Shown one piece after another: positions 48,995 to 60,611 of a DNA stretch of 64,000 nucleotides. How positions within the stretch are numbered: position 1 is the first letter of the stretch; the number at the start of each line of letters is the position of its first letter. Origin of the DNA: Actinomucor elegans (Eukaryota > Mucoromycota > Mucoromycetes > Mucorales > Mucoraceae); assembly GCA_026027325.1 (NCBI GenBank), contig JAMSLZ010000006.1:1240001-1304000 (forward strand), given 5' to 3'. A program made the position numbers and the translations under genes. Under the pieces are notes generated by a model, which made no database searches, was not told the origin of the DNA, and saw only the letters and a list, made by a program, of their open reading frames with translations.

Positions 48995-51900
48995 TTAAAG
49001 GCGCTGGACTTGCTCTGCAAATTCATACTGCTTTCTGAGCTGTTCATCCAAATCCCAAGGCTCAGAAATTCCTATAATTCTATTACTTTCCACATTCTCT
49101 GCATCTTCCCAATTGGAAATAAAGTTAATAGTTGTATGTCCATGAGATAACCCTGTTTGTTCAGTATCAATTGTAGTAGGCTGTCCTCTAATTGTTAGCA
49201 TCAATTCCTCAGGTTCTTCACTGAAATAAGAGCTAGAATGAGTAGGTGATTTAGACTGAGTAGTAGGGCTTTGAGATCCACTAGTAGAGCCGTGAAAAAA
49301 CTCACTCAAATGCGTGTTATCTTCAATAGAAAGTAAAGATGCTCGTTTCTTCCTTTTACTGATCCTTTTAACAGTTCGTGATAATAAGTGAGGAACATCA
49401 GTGGCTACTGTGGTGATTTGTCTGCTGTGCTGCTGTTTCCCTATGAGAGCTGGTTTTTTGTACTGAGAGCGTGGCCGAGGAGACAAAGATATAGGATAAT
49501 CTATTTGAGAAGATACAGGAGTAGAGATCATTGCTGGGGATGGTGGTGAAAGCGTAGTCGTAGCAGTTTCAGGAGATACCGGGCTTTTGCTATGGCTGCT
49601 GCTTGGTTTATTATCGTCCGTCACAAGATTATCCAAATCAACATTGTAAATGTCTTTGTCAATGGGCTCACCAATCATTTTTGAAGAAGAAGTTTCTGCT
49701 GGTGCTGATGGTAATTCACCCATTTCCGTAGCTTCGTTATCATTCTTTGCTTCTACTGCCATGGGCACAGTCTGACCAAGAGCATGTGTAGACGTTTCGG
49801 GGCTGGGGCCAGCTTTTCCTTTGACGTTCGTCAGTCTGTTCCAGCTAAATGACATGGATCTACCACGATTCAACATCTTTGATAGGCCCATGGATGATAC
49901 AAATTTGATTGTCGGCAAAGATCGATCGATGCTTCCTTCAGTATCTTGTTTATGGAAGAATGGAGCTGAAATAGATAGCTTTCTTGCCCGTTCACGTTGA
50001 AGACTTGCGACATTGATAGACGAAACACGTCGTAAAGGGTGAATTGGCATTCTTTCTCCAATAAAAGAGCTATTAGGTCGCTTGATGCTACACATACTAC
50101 TGGCAGATGTAAGCCTCTGCCTTTTGTTGGCAGTAATAGCACTATGCTTGGACCCAATGTCTTCATCGCAGCTCGCATCATCCAAAGACATAGAGCTAGG
50201 GCATTTTTGCATATACGGAGCAGTTGTCCTGGAAGAAGCGCCGGTATTCCTAAGCTCTACATCTGGGTGGAAACTAATAGAATCATTACGGGCAGGCATA
50301 CATGGAGTTCCAGGATCAGAACCATCCGTGAAATCACGAAAGACACGACTTGGCTCGCCTTGCTTCATTTGGATTCCATATTGACATTCACTTAAATTGT
50401 CTTCATCTGATTCGCGTATATCTATCGTCTTTACTCTGAATATTTTGATTAATATCCAGTGAATAACTTTGGCGGACACAGGCCATTTGAACGGTACTAA
50501 TATCTCAACTGTTGTGTTATGCTTTGGAAAAGAAACGCTGCCACGAAGTTGAGGATTCTTAAAAGTGTTTTTGAGGTTTGCTTTTTTCTCTAAAACGGAT
50601 GATTCATGAACTCGGCGCATTGGTATCGTGACGATTTTCTTCCTTCCAGATAGACAGATAGCAGTTGTGAGTTTCTGGTGTTCGAGTTCGTCGACGTATT
50701 TAGGCAGTTCTTTAAGATCTATGGCTGATTCATTGGGTAAAAAGGCATTTCCATTTTTTGAGGTGACACTGATTATGCTGTACTGCTTTTCGGGTGGCGG
50801 TGATACTGAATTGACAGGTCTACCATGTATCTTATTTAACCTCATTGTTGGTAGTTCTTTTTTGAATATAGGAGAGGCTGTATTGAATTGAAAAGGTGCA
50901 GAACCATCTGTTTCATCAAGACTTCGAAGCCCAGATCGTGTCATACTGACTGGACTTTGAGTATTGCTTCTCAAATCACGAACTGATTCTTCCGCTTCTC
51001 CGGGGCTTTGACCAAAGTATCTATTGCGCGCTTCTTTAACAAATTCAGCTGTATGATCATAGTGTTCCGATGTAGGCGTGATTTTGAGTAATATTGGATA
51101 TTGAGCGTTTAAATCGATTGTGGTATCATTGGACGGTAGGAACTGGACACTATAATAGTTGTAGACATATTTCTGTTTGACTGATTCTATAGATTCCCTG
51201 AACACTGCACCGATAGCAGGATCAGTAAAGTAGATACAGCTGACCATGAATCCTTTAGTATTAAAAAAAAAAGTTTAGTGAAGACAATAAAAGGTAATGT
51301 AAAATAGTATATAATACCTAAAAGACACGAGAATATACGATCAAGGACGAATATAGCTACTGGTATATGGGCGTCTTGGGATGCAGCGATTTCAATACCA
51401 ACTCCCCAAGATTTAGAAATTAGAGGTACTATAGGATCAAATAAAGAGAAATACGGAAAGAAGAAAGCGTATTTTCGTCGTTATTAAAGATTTAGGTGAA
51501 ATATATCAATTATATCGAAAGACAACTTACCCAATGGATAGCATACGCATCTTCTGGCGATTTTCTGGAAAACGTCAGTATTATTATTAGTGTACTTTTG
51601 TATGATAGCCATAGCAGTTAAATCCTTTCGTTCTCGTCTTGTGAACATGTCAAGGGCACCACTAAAGTTTTCTTGTTTCTTTACTACAAACCGAATTGAA
51701 ATAGCAGCACATGTAGCTGCAAAGACTAAAGAAAACAGTAGAAAGCCATAATACCACATCTTGATGATTGAATCAGTTAATGGTTTATATCTAATATGAG
51801 ATGCTTACCCAATTAAAAATATTATTCATTCTTCCATCAAAGTAATAATGATACCTAATGTTAATGGCTGTTAGTATATGCCTTTGGATACATAGTAAAT

Positions 51901-52422
51901 CCATATATGGTACCAGCAAGACGATTCATCTCTTTTATTTTTGGGACCCTTTGCAGTTCCAACAAGTACAGGGACTATACAGACCAAAATGCCAGACAAA
52001 GCGATGATCAGGTAATATAGAATTTCCAATTTGATTGTTTTGGCCACCTTCAGTACAAAGATCATGACTAAATTCAAGCCCACCATTGCCAAACACATAC
52101 ATGCCATTGTATCGGAAGCGATAAGCACATAGGCAAAAGCGCGACATGAGAAAGATTGGCTGGATATATCGTCTGTTACCAGCTGGCAGGCACAGTATAT
52201 CATATTACAGATGCATGAAATGACAATCATACGTAATGATAGTCGATTAACGATGACAGGCCGATACCAAGTCATGAAAGTATGTACAATCAATACACAA
52301 CTGTTTGCTGCAAAAGATATAGCGGCGGCTGTACTACCAGAAACGATGATGCTGTCCCATTCCGTACTGCTGAAATTCCATCCAGTTGCGGTGACATTTT
52401 TATAATAATTACGTATTAACAT
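48995..52422 (-). CDS. seven-transmembrane G-protein-coupled receptor with long Ser-rich tail
   Basis: A fungal GPCR, loosely like the cAMP-receptor/Git3-type receptors. Five minus-strand exons: 51914-52422, 51809-51854, 51531-51759, 51318-51428 and 48995-51252, giving 1050 residues. Seven hydrophobic spans fit residues 1-310: SGSTAAAISFAANSCVLIVH, LRMIVISCICNMIYCACQLV, FAYVLIASDTMACMCLAMVG, YYLIIALSGILVCIVPVLVG, WYYGFLLFSLVFAATCAAIS, RRCVCYPLVPLISKSWGVGI and IPVAIFVLDRIFSCLLGFMV. The extracellular Cys in SFSCRAF and SSCWYHYY can form the usual disulfide. The first intron has a perfect tactaac branch site. The cytoplasmic tail of about 740 residues is Ser/Thr/Pro-rich with basic patches (KRISKRKKRASLLS), and is far longer than a typical receptor tail. 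The ligand is unknown. A 41-base T run sits 116 bp upstream of the start. Confidence 0.85.
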
Positions 52423-52536
52423 TGATTATGTGTTATGACTATGCATTATCTCCTCAAATAATGTTAGAGCAGCAGAAGAAAAAGCTATTTGATAGCTAAA
52501 AGAATCACAAAAGATAGAGATTTGTAAAGTCCGAGG

Positions 52537-52581
<45 letters not shown>

Positions 52582-53651
52582 TAATCCACAATTTTGCATA
52601 GCATATTCCCACTGCATTTTATCTGCATAACCTTTTTTGTTTCTGAAACATATTGAATTGGTAGAGTTAATCTCAGCTTTCGGAGGAAACGTTTCAAGTT
52701 GATACTCCAGCAGATGAATGTGCGATTTTTAGGAGAAATCCTATCTAAAAGCCTAGATCGAAGTTAATACTGCAAAGCAAGATCTTTATTCAGTGTAACA
52801 TGAGCTATACGCCATTGGATGCAATGGGCGTAAATTTTGTTCAAAGACTTTTCAACTAATTGTGATACTAAATAAGAGACATTCCTTCATGGATAATATA
52901 ATGTAGCAGCCCTACTGAGATCAAATTGGAATTTGAATAGATACAGCAGATCATTTTGAACATAAACTATTCAAATGTCACATTGAAACAAGATCTGTCA
53001 CTAATTAGGACATCAATGCAATTTTCCGATTTGAAACTTTTTAAATTCAAAAACCGAAATTGACAAACAGCTTTATGTCAAAAAATTGAATTATAGCATG
53101 CAAGACGGTAAATACAAATTTGTATTTCAAGAACTTAAAAATTCTATTCCTTATCGACTAATATGCGTTTTGTAAGAAATTAATAATGAAAAGTTTGCTC
53201 TAAAAAAAAACAATAAAAAACATACAATGTCGGAGTTGTCTAGCTTAAGAAATTTCCAATGTACAAGCCTAGACATTAGCGCAATAGAATGAATAGAATG
53301 TTTCTATCACATTCTTCCTGAATCAAAACAACACCACCATTTATTGTGAACTAATATGATCGAAAACAATGAAGAGGACTTGAATCTCCGGTATCCAATG
53401 AAAATAGTTTTGAGTTTTCCGAGAAAAAAAAAGCAACTCGATCTAAATACATGTTATATCAATCGAAACGAAAGTGAACCAATATAAGCCACTGCTGTTA
53501 TGATACAGGAACATTATAGAGATCTATGTAACCGAAGGACCTTTAGATTGCTTACTAATCATACCAAACAACCGATGTATAATATTGGGCGTTACCAGCT
53601 CGTACCTACACCCAAGTATTCAAATGTAATGAATCAAAATTTATTCAAAAT
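52423..53651. other. intergenic upstream of the receptor gene
   Basis: It contains the 41-base T run and otherwise featureless AT-rich sequence down to the DNMT2 stop codon. Confidence 0.55.
52538..52578. repeat. 41-base T homopolymer upstream of the receptor gene
   Basis: An uninterrupted T run on the plus strand (A on the coding strand), starting 116 bases before the receptor's start codon. Poly(dA:dT) tracts exclude nucleosomes in fungal promoters, so a promoter role is plausible. The exact length may be affected by sequencing error. Confidence 0.85.
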
Positions 53652-55041
53652 TTATACAGTTGATGAGTTGCCTTCTTTCAAAAGATAACGCATCAATTCA
53701 GAAACTAGCTTTACACTGATACTGTTACCCAAAGTTCGGTATCTTTGTTTAACTGTACTGGTCTCAGGGAATTCAAAATCATCAGGGAATCCCATTAGAT
53801 TAGCTACTTCTCTTGGACTAAAGTATCTTAACTTTAAAGTACGTAATAGTTCCAGTTGGCGTTCTTCGTCAACTCCTTTGTAAGTCATTGCTTTTGAAAA
53901 TACTTCAGCAGTCTATATAATAATACATAAGTCCCCTATTTGCTGTTTAAATCACAAGTTAATCCTTACGTCAACATCCTGATTCATTTGAAGAATAGAC
54001 CCAGTTCCTTGAGCATAGTGATAATAGCCCTTTGTGAAACAGCAACTGCGATGTCCATCTGGTTTAACAATATCGAATACATGACTGTTCTTTGCAAGCA
54101 CTTTATCAGGTACCAAGTATTGTTCGTAATGACTATCATGTTCCAAGTACTTCGATAATGGGTCAATAGGTTGGGATGTTTCATCTATCAACTTTTCTTC
54201 GTCAGTGATTCCTCTTGTATCAATAAATTCTTGCGACATGTGCATTGATAGTGGGATATAACCAATAATGGTGCCTGTTACTGGTTTTGCGAAACTCAAA
54301 GGCTTCAACTTTGCTAATAGATAGTATCTCATTCGTGAATTGGGGATACCCAGTTGCAAAGGCGTCAATAAGAATTCTTGGAAAGCGTAATCACAATGAT
54401 TCAGTCTATCGACAAGCATATCTCTGGAATCAGATTCCTATCGTTTATAATGAGTTACATCTTCTTTTTCAACATATTTGATAAAAATCACCTCAAATCC
54501 TTTGACGTTTTCAACCAGAATATACTTTGGTTTATGCTGCATTTCTCCTAACACATCAAGCAAGTGTAAAAAGCTCTTGGCGCGTGCATCAACACTGCCT
54601 TGTTGAAGACCAATTCTTGTATAGGGTTGGCAAGGAGGTGACATGGTCCAAATATCAGCCGCGATATCATCATAGTATTTGGTTGAGAGTGTCTCAATAA
54701 GGTTCTATCAAGATAACAGTTTAAACTATCTATTACACAAGTAGTCTTTTTGAAACTTACTTGTCCAACCGTCTTAGGATCGAAATTGTGTCTGTAGATC
54801 TAATATACATGATGTAAATATCTAAATCGAAACGCATATTGTACAAGCTTTACATCATTGGCAACAGTATTGATATCGAAGGCCTTTATGATCTCAACAT
54901 CCCATTCAGCGAGTTTAGCAGCATAATGCTAATAAAGAGTACGTTAATTAACAGTAATACAGAACATTTTACTATTGAATTCTTTGTAATTACCATGCCT
55001 CCAATGCCGGAATAAAACTCAAGTTGGCGAAGCGGTGACAT
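53652..55041 (-). CDS. DNMT2: Dnmt2 tRNA (cytosine-38-C5) methyltransferase
   Basis: A member of the DNA-methyltransferase fold that methylates C38 of tRNA-Asp and related tRNAs. Six minus-strand exons: 54994-55041, 54854-54928, 54761-54799, 54492-54704, 53970-54437 and 53652-53912, giving 367 residues. Motif I is FYSGIGGMHYAA. Motif IV is MSPPCQPYTRIGLQQGS with the catalytic Cys. Motif VI is LVENVKGFE. The Dnmt2-specific CFTKGY sits in RSCCFTKGYYHYAQGTGS. LMGFPDDFEFP and QRYRTLGNSISV are the C-terminal motifs IX-X. All catalytic elements are intact. No other DNA methyltransferase or chromatin domain is attached, so a tRNA role is much likelier than DNA methylation. All introns lie in phase 0. 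The gene is divergent to the Ima1-like gene, 903 bp away. Confidence 0.95.
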
Positions 55042-55602
55042 TTAAAGAACAAGTAGAACAAGACAATAAGGAAAAGTTGGTGTATCCAATGACTTGACAG
55101 GTACAATCCTTTTTAAATATTCGATGGTGGCTTAAGCGGAGATCTATAATCAAACTTTCTATTCCAACAAAGCTTTGGGCATGTTTTTCATTATCGGTAT
55201 TCCTCTTTAGACACGAACTTTTTCATAAACGTTTGCTGTCTACGTTTAACTATATATTCTGATATTGTTTTAAAAGAAAATCCAAGTAAACAGTTTAACT
55301 AGAGGACTCCAAACCAAAACATTTAATTGATTGTACTTTATTCGAGATTAAATCCTGGTTTCAATCGGAAAATCAATATGATACAAACACCATGCTATGA
55401 ACAATTTAAAGATGTATAAAATTACTAATTTACTTTGAATACATCTGTACTATCGTACTATATTGAAGTCATGTTAAAGTAAGCAAATAAAAATTTTGTA
55501 ACTGGAAACGAGTTTCAGCCTAAAATGTATAATTGCCGCCTGACCAATGATACACTGAGATAGCTATATTTGATTTTCAGAAAACCAATCATATGGTTAA
55601 GT

Positions 55603-55627
55603 AAAAAAAAAAAAAAAAAAAAAAAAA
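55603..55627. repeat. 25-base A homopolymer between DNMT2 and IMA1-like genes
   Basis: An A run within the head-to-head intergenic region, with a 16-base T run at about 55899-55914 just before the Ima1-like start codon. A nucleosome-free promoter is a plausible reading. Confidence 0.8.
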
Positions 55628-55944
55628 TTCACTTTTTCTTCAGGTACGCCTTATGGGGACGATTCAACGAAAAATTGATTGATTACTACACTATTAGATG
55701 TATAAAATAAACATTGAAAGAGTTTATTAATATAATTTTTCTTAGTGTAGATATGTTTATCATGTCACAATCCATTAGGATCAAAAAGAGTTTTGAACAT
55801 ATCAGATTTTTTTTTATTAATAGTTTAATCGCCGTTACCAATCAAATGCATGAGCCCAATTCTAGTAGTGGTAGTTTGTGTGCTTAATTGCTTACTTTTT
55901 TTTTTTTTTTTTGTAGCCAGTTTTTTTTCTTCGATATTTTAACG

Positions 55945-57624
55945 ATGCCTTCCTACATCAGTAATACGCGCCCGACAGTGTTTCAAATTGTGTTAAGCCA
56001 ACTTGGAATCATAGAGCTACCTGTCAAAGTCAACTGCTGGTATTGTAGTCAAGACTCGTTTTTGATTCCTGGAACAAAGAACACTTCAAGACACTGGCTC
56101 TGCCACCTATGTGAGAACGTCAATGTTCGAGATTCAGTAAGACAAACGGGCAACTTGATGAAAAGGACGTGCTAACTAAAGGCGATTATACTAGGCTGGG
56201 GAGATCGTTGACCCTAGCACTTTCGAGACCGCACGACAGTCAGGTAAGACTATATAGCCTAAAAAATACCTTGTTGTTGATGGTTTGATTAGGAACACCA
56301 ATAACGCCTCGCTCTCAGTCTACAGTAGGTAGTTATCAAAGAACATTATGCGAAGATTGCCAGCAGAACCAGACTTTTATCTACCAACAATTAAGCGAGT
56401 ATATCCCTGATGAAAGCGTATGTTTTTCCATCATATAGACAGAAAAAAAAAAGACACTTACAGACAGTTGTAGGATCCACAATTCAATTATCGTTATGAG
56501 AATGCTGATAATTACAAGGCTGATCTTCATAAAAGATATCCGCTCTGTAAGGGCTGCCAAAAACTTGTCAACGATCTGGCCAGTGAGCAGCAGGATTTAT
56601 TGCAAAGAAGAACGCTTTTGGAGGTAGCAGATAGAAGCAAAAAAGCTATCATCCCTAAGCGCCCCAGCAAGCGAATTCATATTATCAAAGGCATGCTTTG
56701 GTCTCTCATTCACTTTGTTACGCTTGTATACCTTCTTCGATGTAAGCATCTCTCATGACTGACTGTAAACACAATCTGACGTTCAATAGTTATCATATAC
56801 CCACCATCCGTCGTTGAGGTCACGGCTGTTCATTACAGAAAACTGGTCGATATCGTTCAATATACAATCAATAGTGTACGCAGTGATTCATTTGATACGA
56901 TCTCACTTGTTGAATTAGTCAAGGATTTAGTCCTCCAGTTTATAATCAGTTTATTCAAATCCTCAAAAGCAGTGTTCACATGTCTATTGACCAATGATCT
57001 GACCTGTCAAGATCAATCAATTGAGCTTGATACGGTAATCCTCCTCAACATGTCTTCGCTATTGTTTTTTAACTGGCACCATATTATACGAACCATTTAC
57101 GGTGATATGGATCGCCTAAAGAATTGGAATTTATACTTAGTAAGAAATAAGAGTAGAAACCAAAGCAAATCCAATTATGACTAACAGTACTTGTTGAATT
57201 TAGAAAATACAATGGCTCTTGTTTTTTGCTAGGTTCCTCTCAGCGGCACTAGTTGCTCATCAAGTTTCTGTGACGATCTTGATGTTCAGCTTGGTTTTGT
57301 ACATTTTGGTAATTAAGAATAACAGGTTTAAAGGGTGCGATTTATTAAGCTTGTATTTTATAGGTTTTGTTCCTTTCGATAATCATAGTTAAGCGGAAAC
57401 ATGGAATCTGGAATTTGAGCTCGGTAGGAAAACAAGGCTCGCTGGCATCTAATGATGACCAGCAGCAATTCAACTCACACCAGGACACGATGTCGTTTTC
57501 AGTTCTTGAAAATGAGGACAATATGTCCATTGTTGATGAGCCGATGAATTCCGATAACATTGACCATATTGATCATATTGTTTCCGATTTCAATACTTTT
57601 CATATAAACCATAATAGACTATAA
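55945..57624 (+). CDS. IMA1: Ima1 / NET5 (Samp1)-like inner nuclear membrane protein
   Basis: An integral protein of the inner nuclear membrane, linked in fission yeast and animals to chromatin and cytoskeleton coupling. Seven exons: 55945-56136, 56195-56243, 56293-56417, 56474-56741, 56790-57139, 57204-57308 and 57364-57624, giving 449 residues. The N-terminal Ima1 zinc domain shows four Cys pairs: NCWYCSQDS, WLCHLCEN, TLCEDCQQNQ and PLCKGCQKL. Hydrophobic spans follow: LWSLIHFVTLVYLLRFIIYP, a central NMSSLLFFNWHHII region, and a hairpin formed by LLFFARFLSAALVA with VTILMFSLVLYILVLFLSII. The acceptor at 57203 was chosen because it keeps the hairpin hydrophobic; the later AG shifts frame into polar sequence. 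The acidic tail has NIDHIDHIV. An upstream in-frame ATG at 55888 would add 19 residues. Confidence 0.88.
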
Positions 57625-58810
57625 TAGATATAGAATAATTCATTAATAATAGTTGTACCATATAAACCTTTAGCATAATAACATCTTCGTTTCGTTTACT
57701 TGTTAAGTTTACTGTGCGTCATACCTTTATTGCATGCGCTCACTTTGCAAATGAAAGAAATGAGCCATTCATCACCACAATGCTCTATACTAATAAGCTC
57801 TTAGTTTGGTGATACAGTCTTTTTACCTATAAATAGAGAAAACATTATTCATGCATGACATTAAATCGGGTTCGGTTGAAAGGTAGTTACGGGCATGTTA
57901 TGATGCAAGAAATATATTATGAAGTATTTATTATCAAAAGCAAAATATCCATTGCACTGAAGCTAAGCAGAGGCTTTAATAGATTCGGCAGTTCTTTCTG
58001 AACGTGGCTACCGATCAGAAGAAAGTATTTGACCAAGGCTTATAGACATGATTAATTATTAATATATTGATCTCTACTGGTAAATGTTATTTTTCATTAC
58101 TAAAGTCCAATTTATTCTTCGAAATAGGTCAGGTGGAAGACAAGAATAAAAAACTACCCATAATTCGTGGATAACCCTTGGGTATACCTGGGCATTGTGC
58201 GTGACCAACTAAAATCCTATAGCATAATCACTGACTGGCTCCTTGTTAGTCGTCCATCGTGAATATTTATTCAATAAAGATCAATGATGATGCTTGATAA
58301 ACATTTGACGACAAACCTCAAGTTTCCCTTTTCTTCAAATTACTTTCATTCCTAGTCTTATCACCTTGATAGAGACACAAAAGCAAAAAAATCTAGTCAT
58401 CATGAGATGTTGGTTCGTACTTGCAAGGTCTATTCCAATACTTTTAAAATATCCATCAACTGTGATTTTAGATAATGCCTCAGGCAATCTTATTTCAGCG
58501 ATATTGCAGCAATACTTTCCTGTCAGTAAAATCGCAAACGGATAGCTAGACAGAAGCGTTGTTGAATATTGAGGTTCTCTTGATAAAATGACATGTTATC
58601 ATTACTACAGAATTAACGAATAATATATCATTTTATTATGTGCATAAAAAAAAAGAGATTGCCTCTGGACATAATGTGACATTTGCTACAATAAAGGCAT
58701 TAATGATCAAACAGATAAAGATGATAAAAATTGATGTACAATAGTGGCAGTATATAGATATGAGATAATAAAGTATACAAGAAAAGTTCCATGAAACATC
58801 TCTATGGTTG
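57625..58810. other. intergenic, convergent 3' ends
   Basis: The region between the Ima1-like and Gln-rich genes. It is AT-rich with no open frame worth naming. Confidence 0.55.
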
Positions 58811-59950
58811 CTAGAGAAGTGCTACTTTCTTTTGGTGTTTGATCATCATTTCTTTCTCAGCTTCCTGTTGTTCACGAGCGCGTATAAAGTCCTGTTGAGC
58901 TCTGGAGATGGCTTGAATTTCAAGCAATTGAGCTTGAGAAATGTCTGACGAGTACATGGAAGGTTTACCCATATGAGTGGATTTACTGGGGGCAGATCTT
59001 TGATACGGATGATTCGCACTCTTTTGAAGTTTTACGCTACTGGGTTTTCTATTGCTGCTGTGATACGGTAATGGTTGGTGCCGGGAGGAATGAGACGATG
59101 CTGGAGACAATGATGGAACAGGATCAGAAGCATTCATACAGTAGCCTTGTTGCTGCGTATGATAATTTCCGTTTGCCATCGGGGCATAATAACTAGAAGG
59201 AGGTAATCTAAAATCAGTATTGGTAGAAGGTATCGTCATTTCGACACTCGAGCTACTAGGCATTCTAGTCATGATTTTATTATTTCTTCCAGCCTGGCGT
59301 ATTAGTTCGCGCAATAGTTGAGCATTGACAGAATCACTATGCGTATAATTCGAATTGTTGGAGGTTGAATAACCGGTAACTTTGGTAGATCGTTTGGACA
59401 CTTGGGATTGAGCGTTATTCTTTTGCTTTTTTTGATGACTGATTGGCAATTGGTAGTAATTTGGATGAAACTGATCTATAAATTGCTTTTCATGTTGTTG
59501 TTTGTACATGGGCTGCTGTTGCTGCAAATCATGTAGCTCTTGCTTTTGATGTAATAGTCTTTCCTGTTCCTGTTGGAATTGTTGATCGCAAATTATTTGA
59601 TCTGGCGTGATACTACGTGTAATCAAGCTTTGGAAGAGAGATCTTTCACTGTCAGATTTTTGGACCAAGTCAACCAAGTCACTTGTTGGATCATTAATAA
59701 AGTCATCTATGCAAGTAAATGATGGAGGTTCTGGCTTGGATGTTTCAAAAGCTAGCTCTTCAATGTTTGGCCAGAGAGGATGGTCATGCGTGTAATTATC
59801 GGTAGTGGATTGAGACAAAAAGTCACTACAAGAAGAAAGAACCGAAGTATTCGGAGATAAGATGCCATTTGACACGTCAAAGTTCTTGTCAATAAACTCT
59901 GAGAAATCAAAATCAAGAAATGCATGGGTTGGAGAAAGAATGTCTTGCAT
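58811..59950 (-). CDS. Gln/Ser-rich protein of unknown function
   Basis: A single-exon minus-strand gene of 379 residues starting at the ATG at 59950 (MQDILSPTHAFLDFDFSEFI). A longer frame to 60025 adds a hydrophobic, leader-like stretch and is less likely. I recognise no domain. The first 130 residues are acidic with Phe/Asp/Leu patches, as in transactivation regions. A Gln-rich segment with heptad character follows (QEQERLLHQKQELHDLQQQQ), then Ser/Asn/Tyr-rich low-complexity sequence, and a C-terminal helix rich in Gln, Glu and Lys (AQQDFIRAREQQEAEKEM). A transcriptional co-regulator is possible, but no DNA-binding domain is seen. It is divergent to the INTS10-like gene, 661 bp away. Confidence 0.72.
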   Translation of the reverse strand: MQDILSPTHAFLDFDFSEFIDKNFDVSNGILSPNTSVLSSCSDFLSQSTTDNYTHDHPLWPNIEELAFETSKPEPPSFTCIDDFINDPTSDLVDLVQKSDSERSLFQSLITRSITPDQIICDQQFQQEQERLLHQKQELHDLQQQQPMYKQQHEKQFIDQFHPNYYQLPISHQKKQKNNAQSQVSKRSTKVTGYSTSNNSNYTHSDSVNAQLLRELIRQAGRNNKIMTRMPSSSSVEMTIPSTNTDFRLPPSSYYAPMANGNYHTQQQGYCMNASDPVPSLSPASSHSSRHQPLPYHSSNRKPSSVKLQKSANHPYQRSAPSKSTHMGKPSMYSSDISQAQLLEIQAISRAQQDFIRAREQQEAEKEMMIKHQKKVALL

Positions 59951-60611
59951 TATTGTAAGGCAGTATTTAAAATAAGCTGGATGTGTTAACAAGATAAAAG
60001 AAGAAGAGAGAGAGAATGAAATCAAGGCTTTTAGCTTGTATTCATCGGCAATTATCTCTTACAGTTACTGCTAAGGACACTTGAGGTTCAAATCGAAATG
60101 ACATAAAAGAGTCACATTGAAGCCTTCTTTCCTTCTTTCTTTCTTTTGCTAGTTTATACGTAAAGGCTTTATTCCCGAGACAATCAAATTTATTACATAA
60201 GCATAACCATTAGCAATCTTCACGTTATACGGACAATGGCTACTATTGAGCTAGAAATGCTTATCTAAACATGACCCTTACATAATCACCGCCCTTCCAA
60301 CATGGGAAAAATTGAACGGGAACTCAATAACCATTAAGTAAGCAACCTCGGAAAAGGCTGGTTGTGCTACTTGTTAGAATCCTCTTTCTTTCTTTCTTCT
60401 TTCATTCAAATGTACAATAATAGTATACCAGACGCGCCTGATCTAATAAACAAACGACAAAATATGAACACACTACCGAACAAGAATTATTCTTTCGAGT
60501 TCCAAGTACGATTAGTAAACTTTTTTTTTTTTTTTTGCGTTATTGAAAAACGAACCATACTGAACCTATTCAAAGTTTGACCGGCATAGAAGAGCGATAA
60601 AAAGCAAGAAC
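59951..60611. other. intergenic, divergent promoters
   Basis: It lies between the Gln-rich and INTS10-like genes and has ttcttt-type pyrimidine tracts on both sides and a T run near 60520. No gene is seen. Confidence 0.55.
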
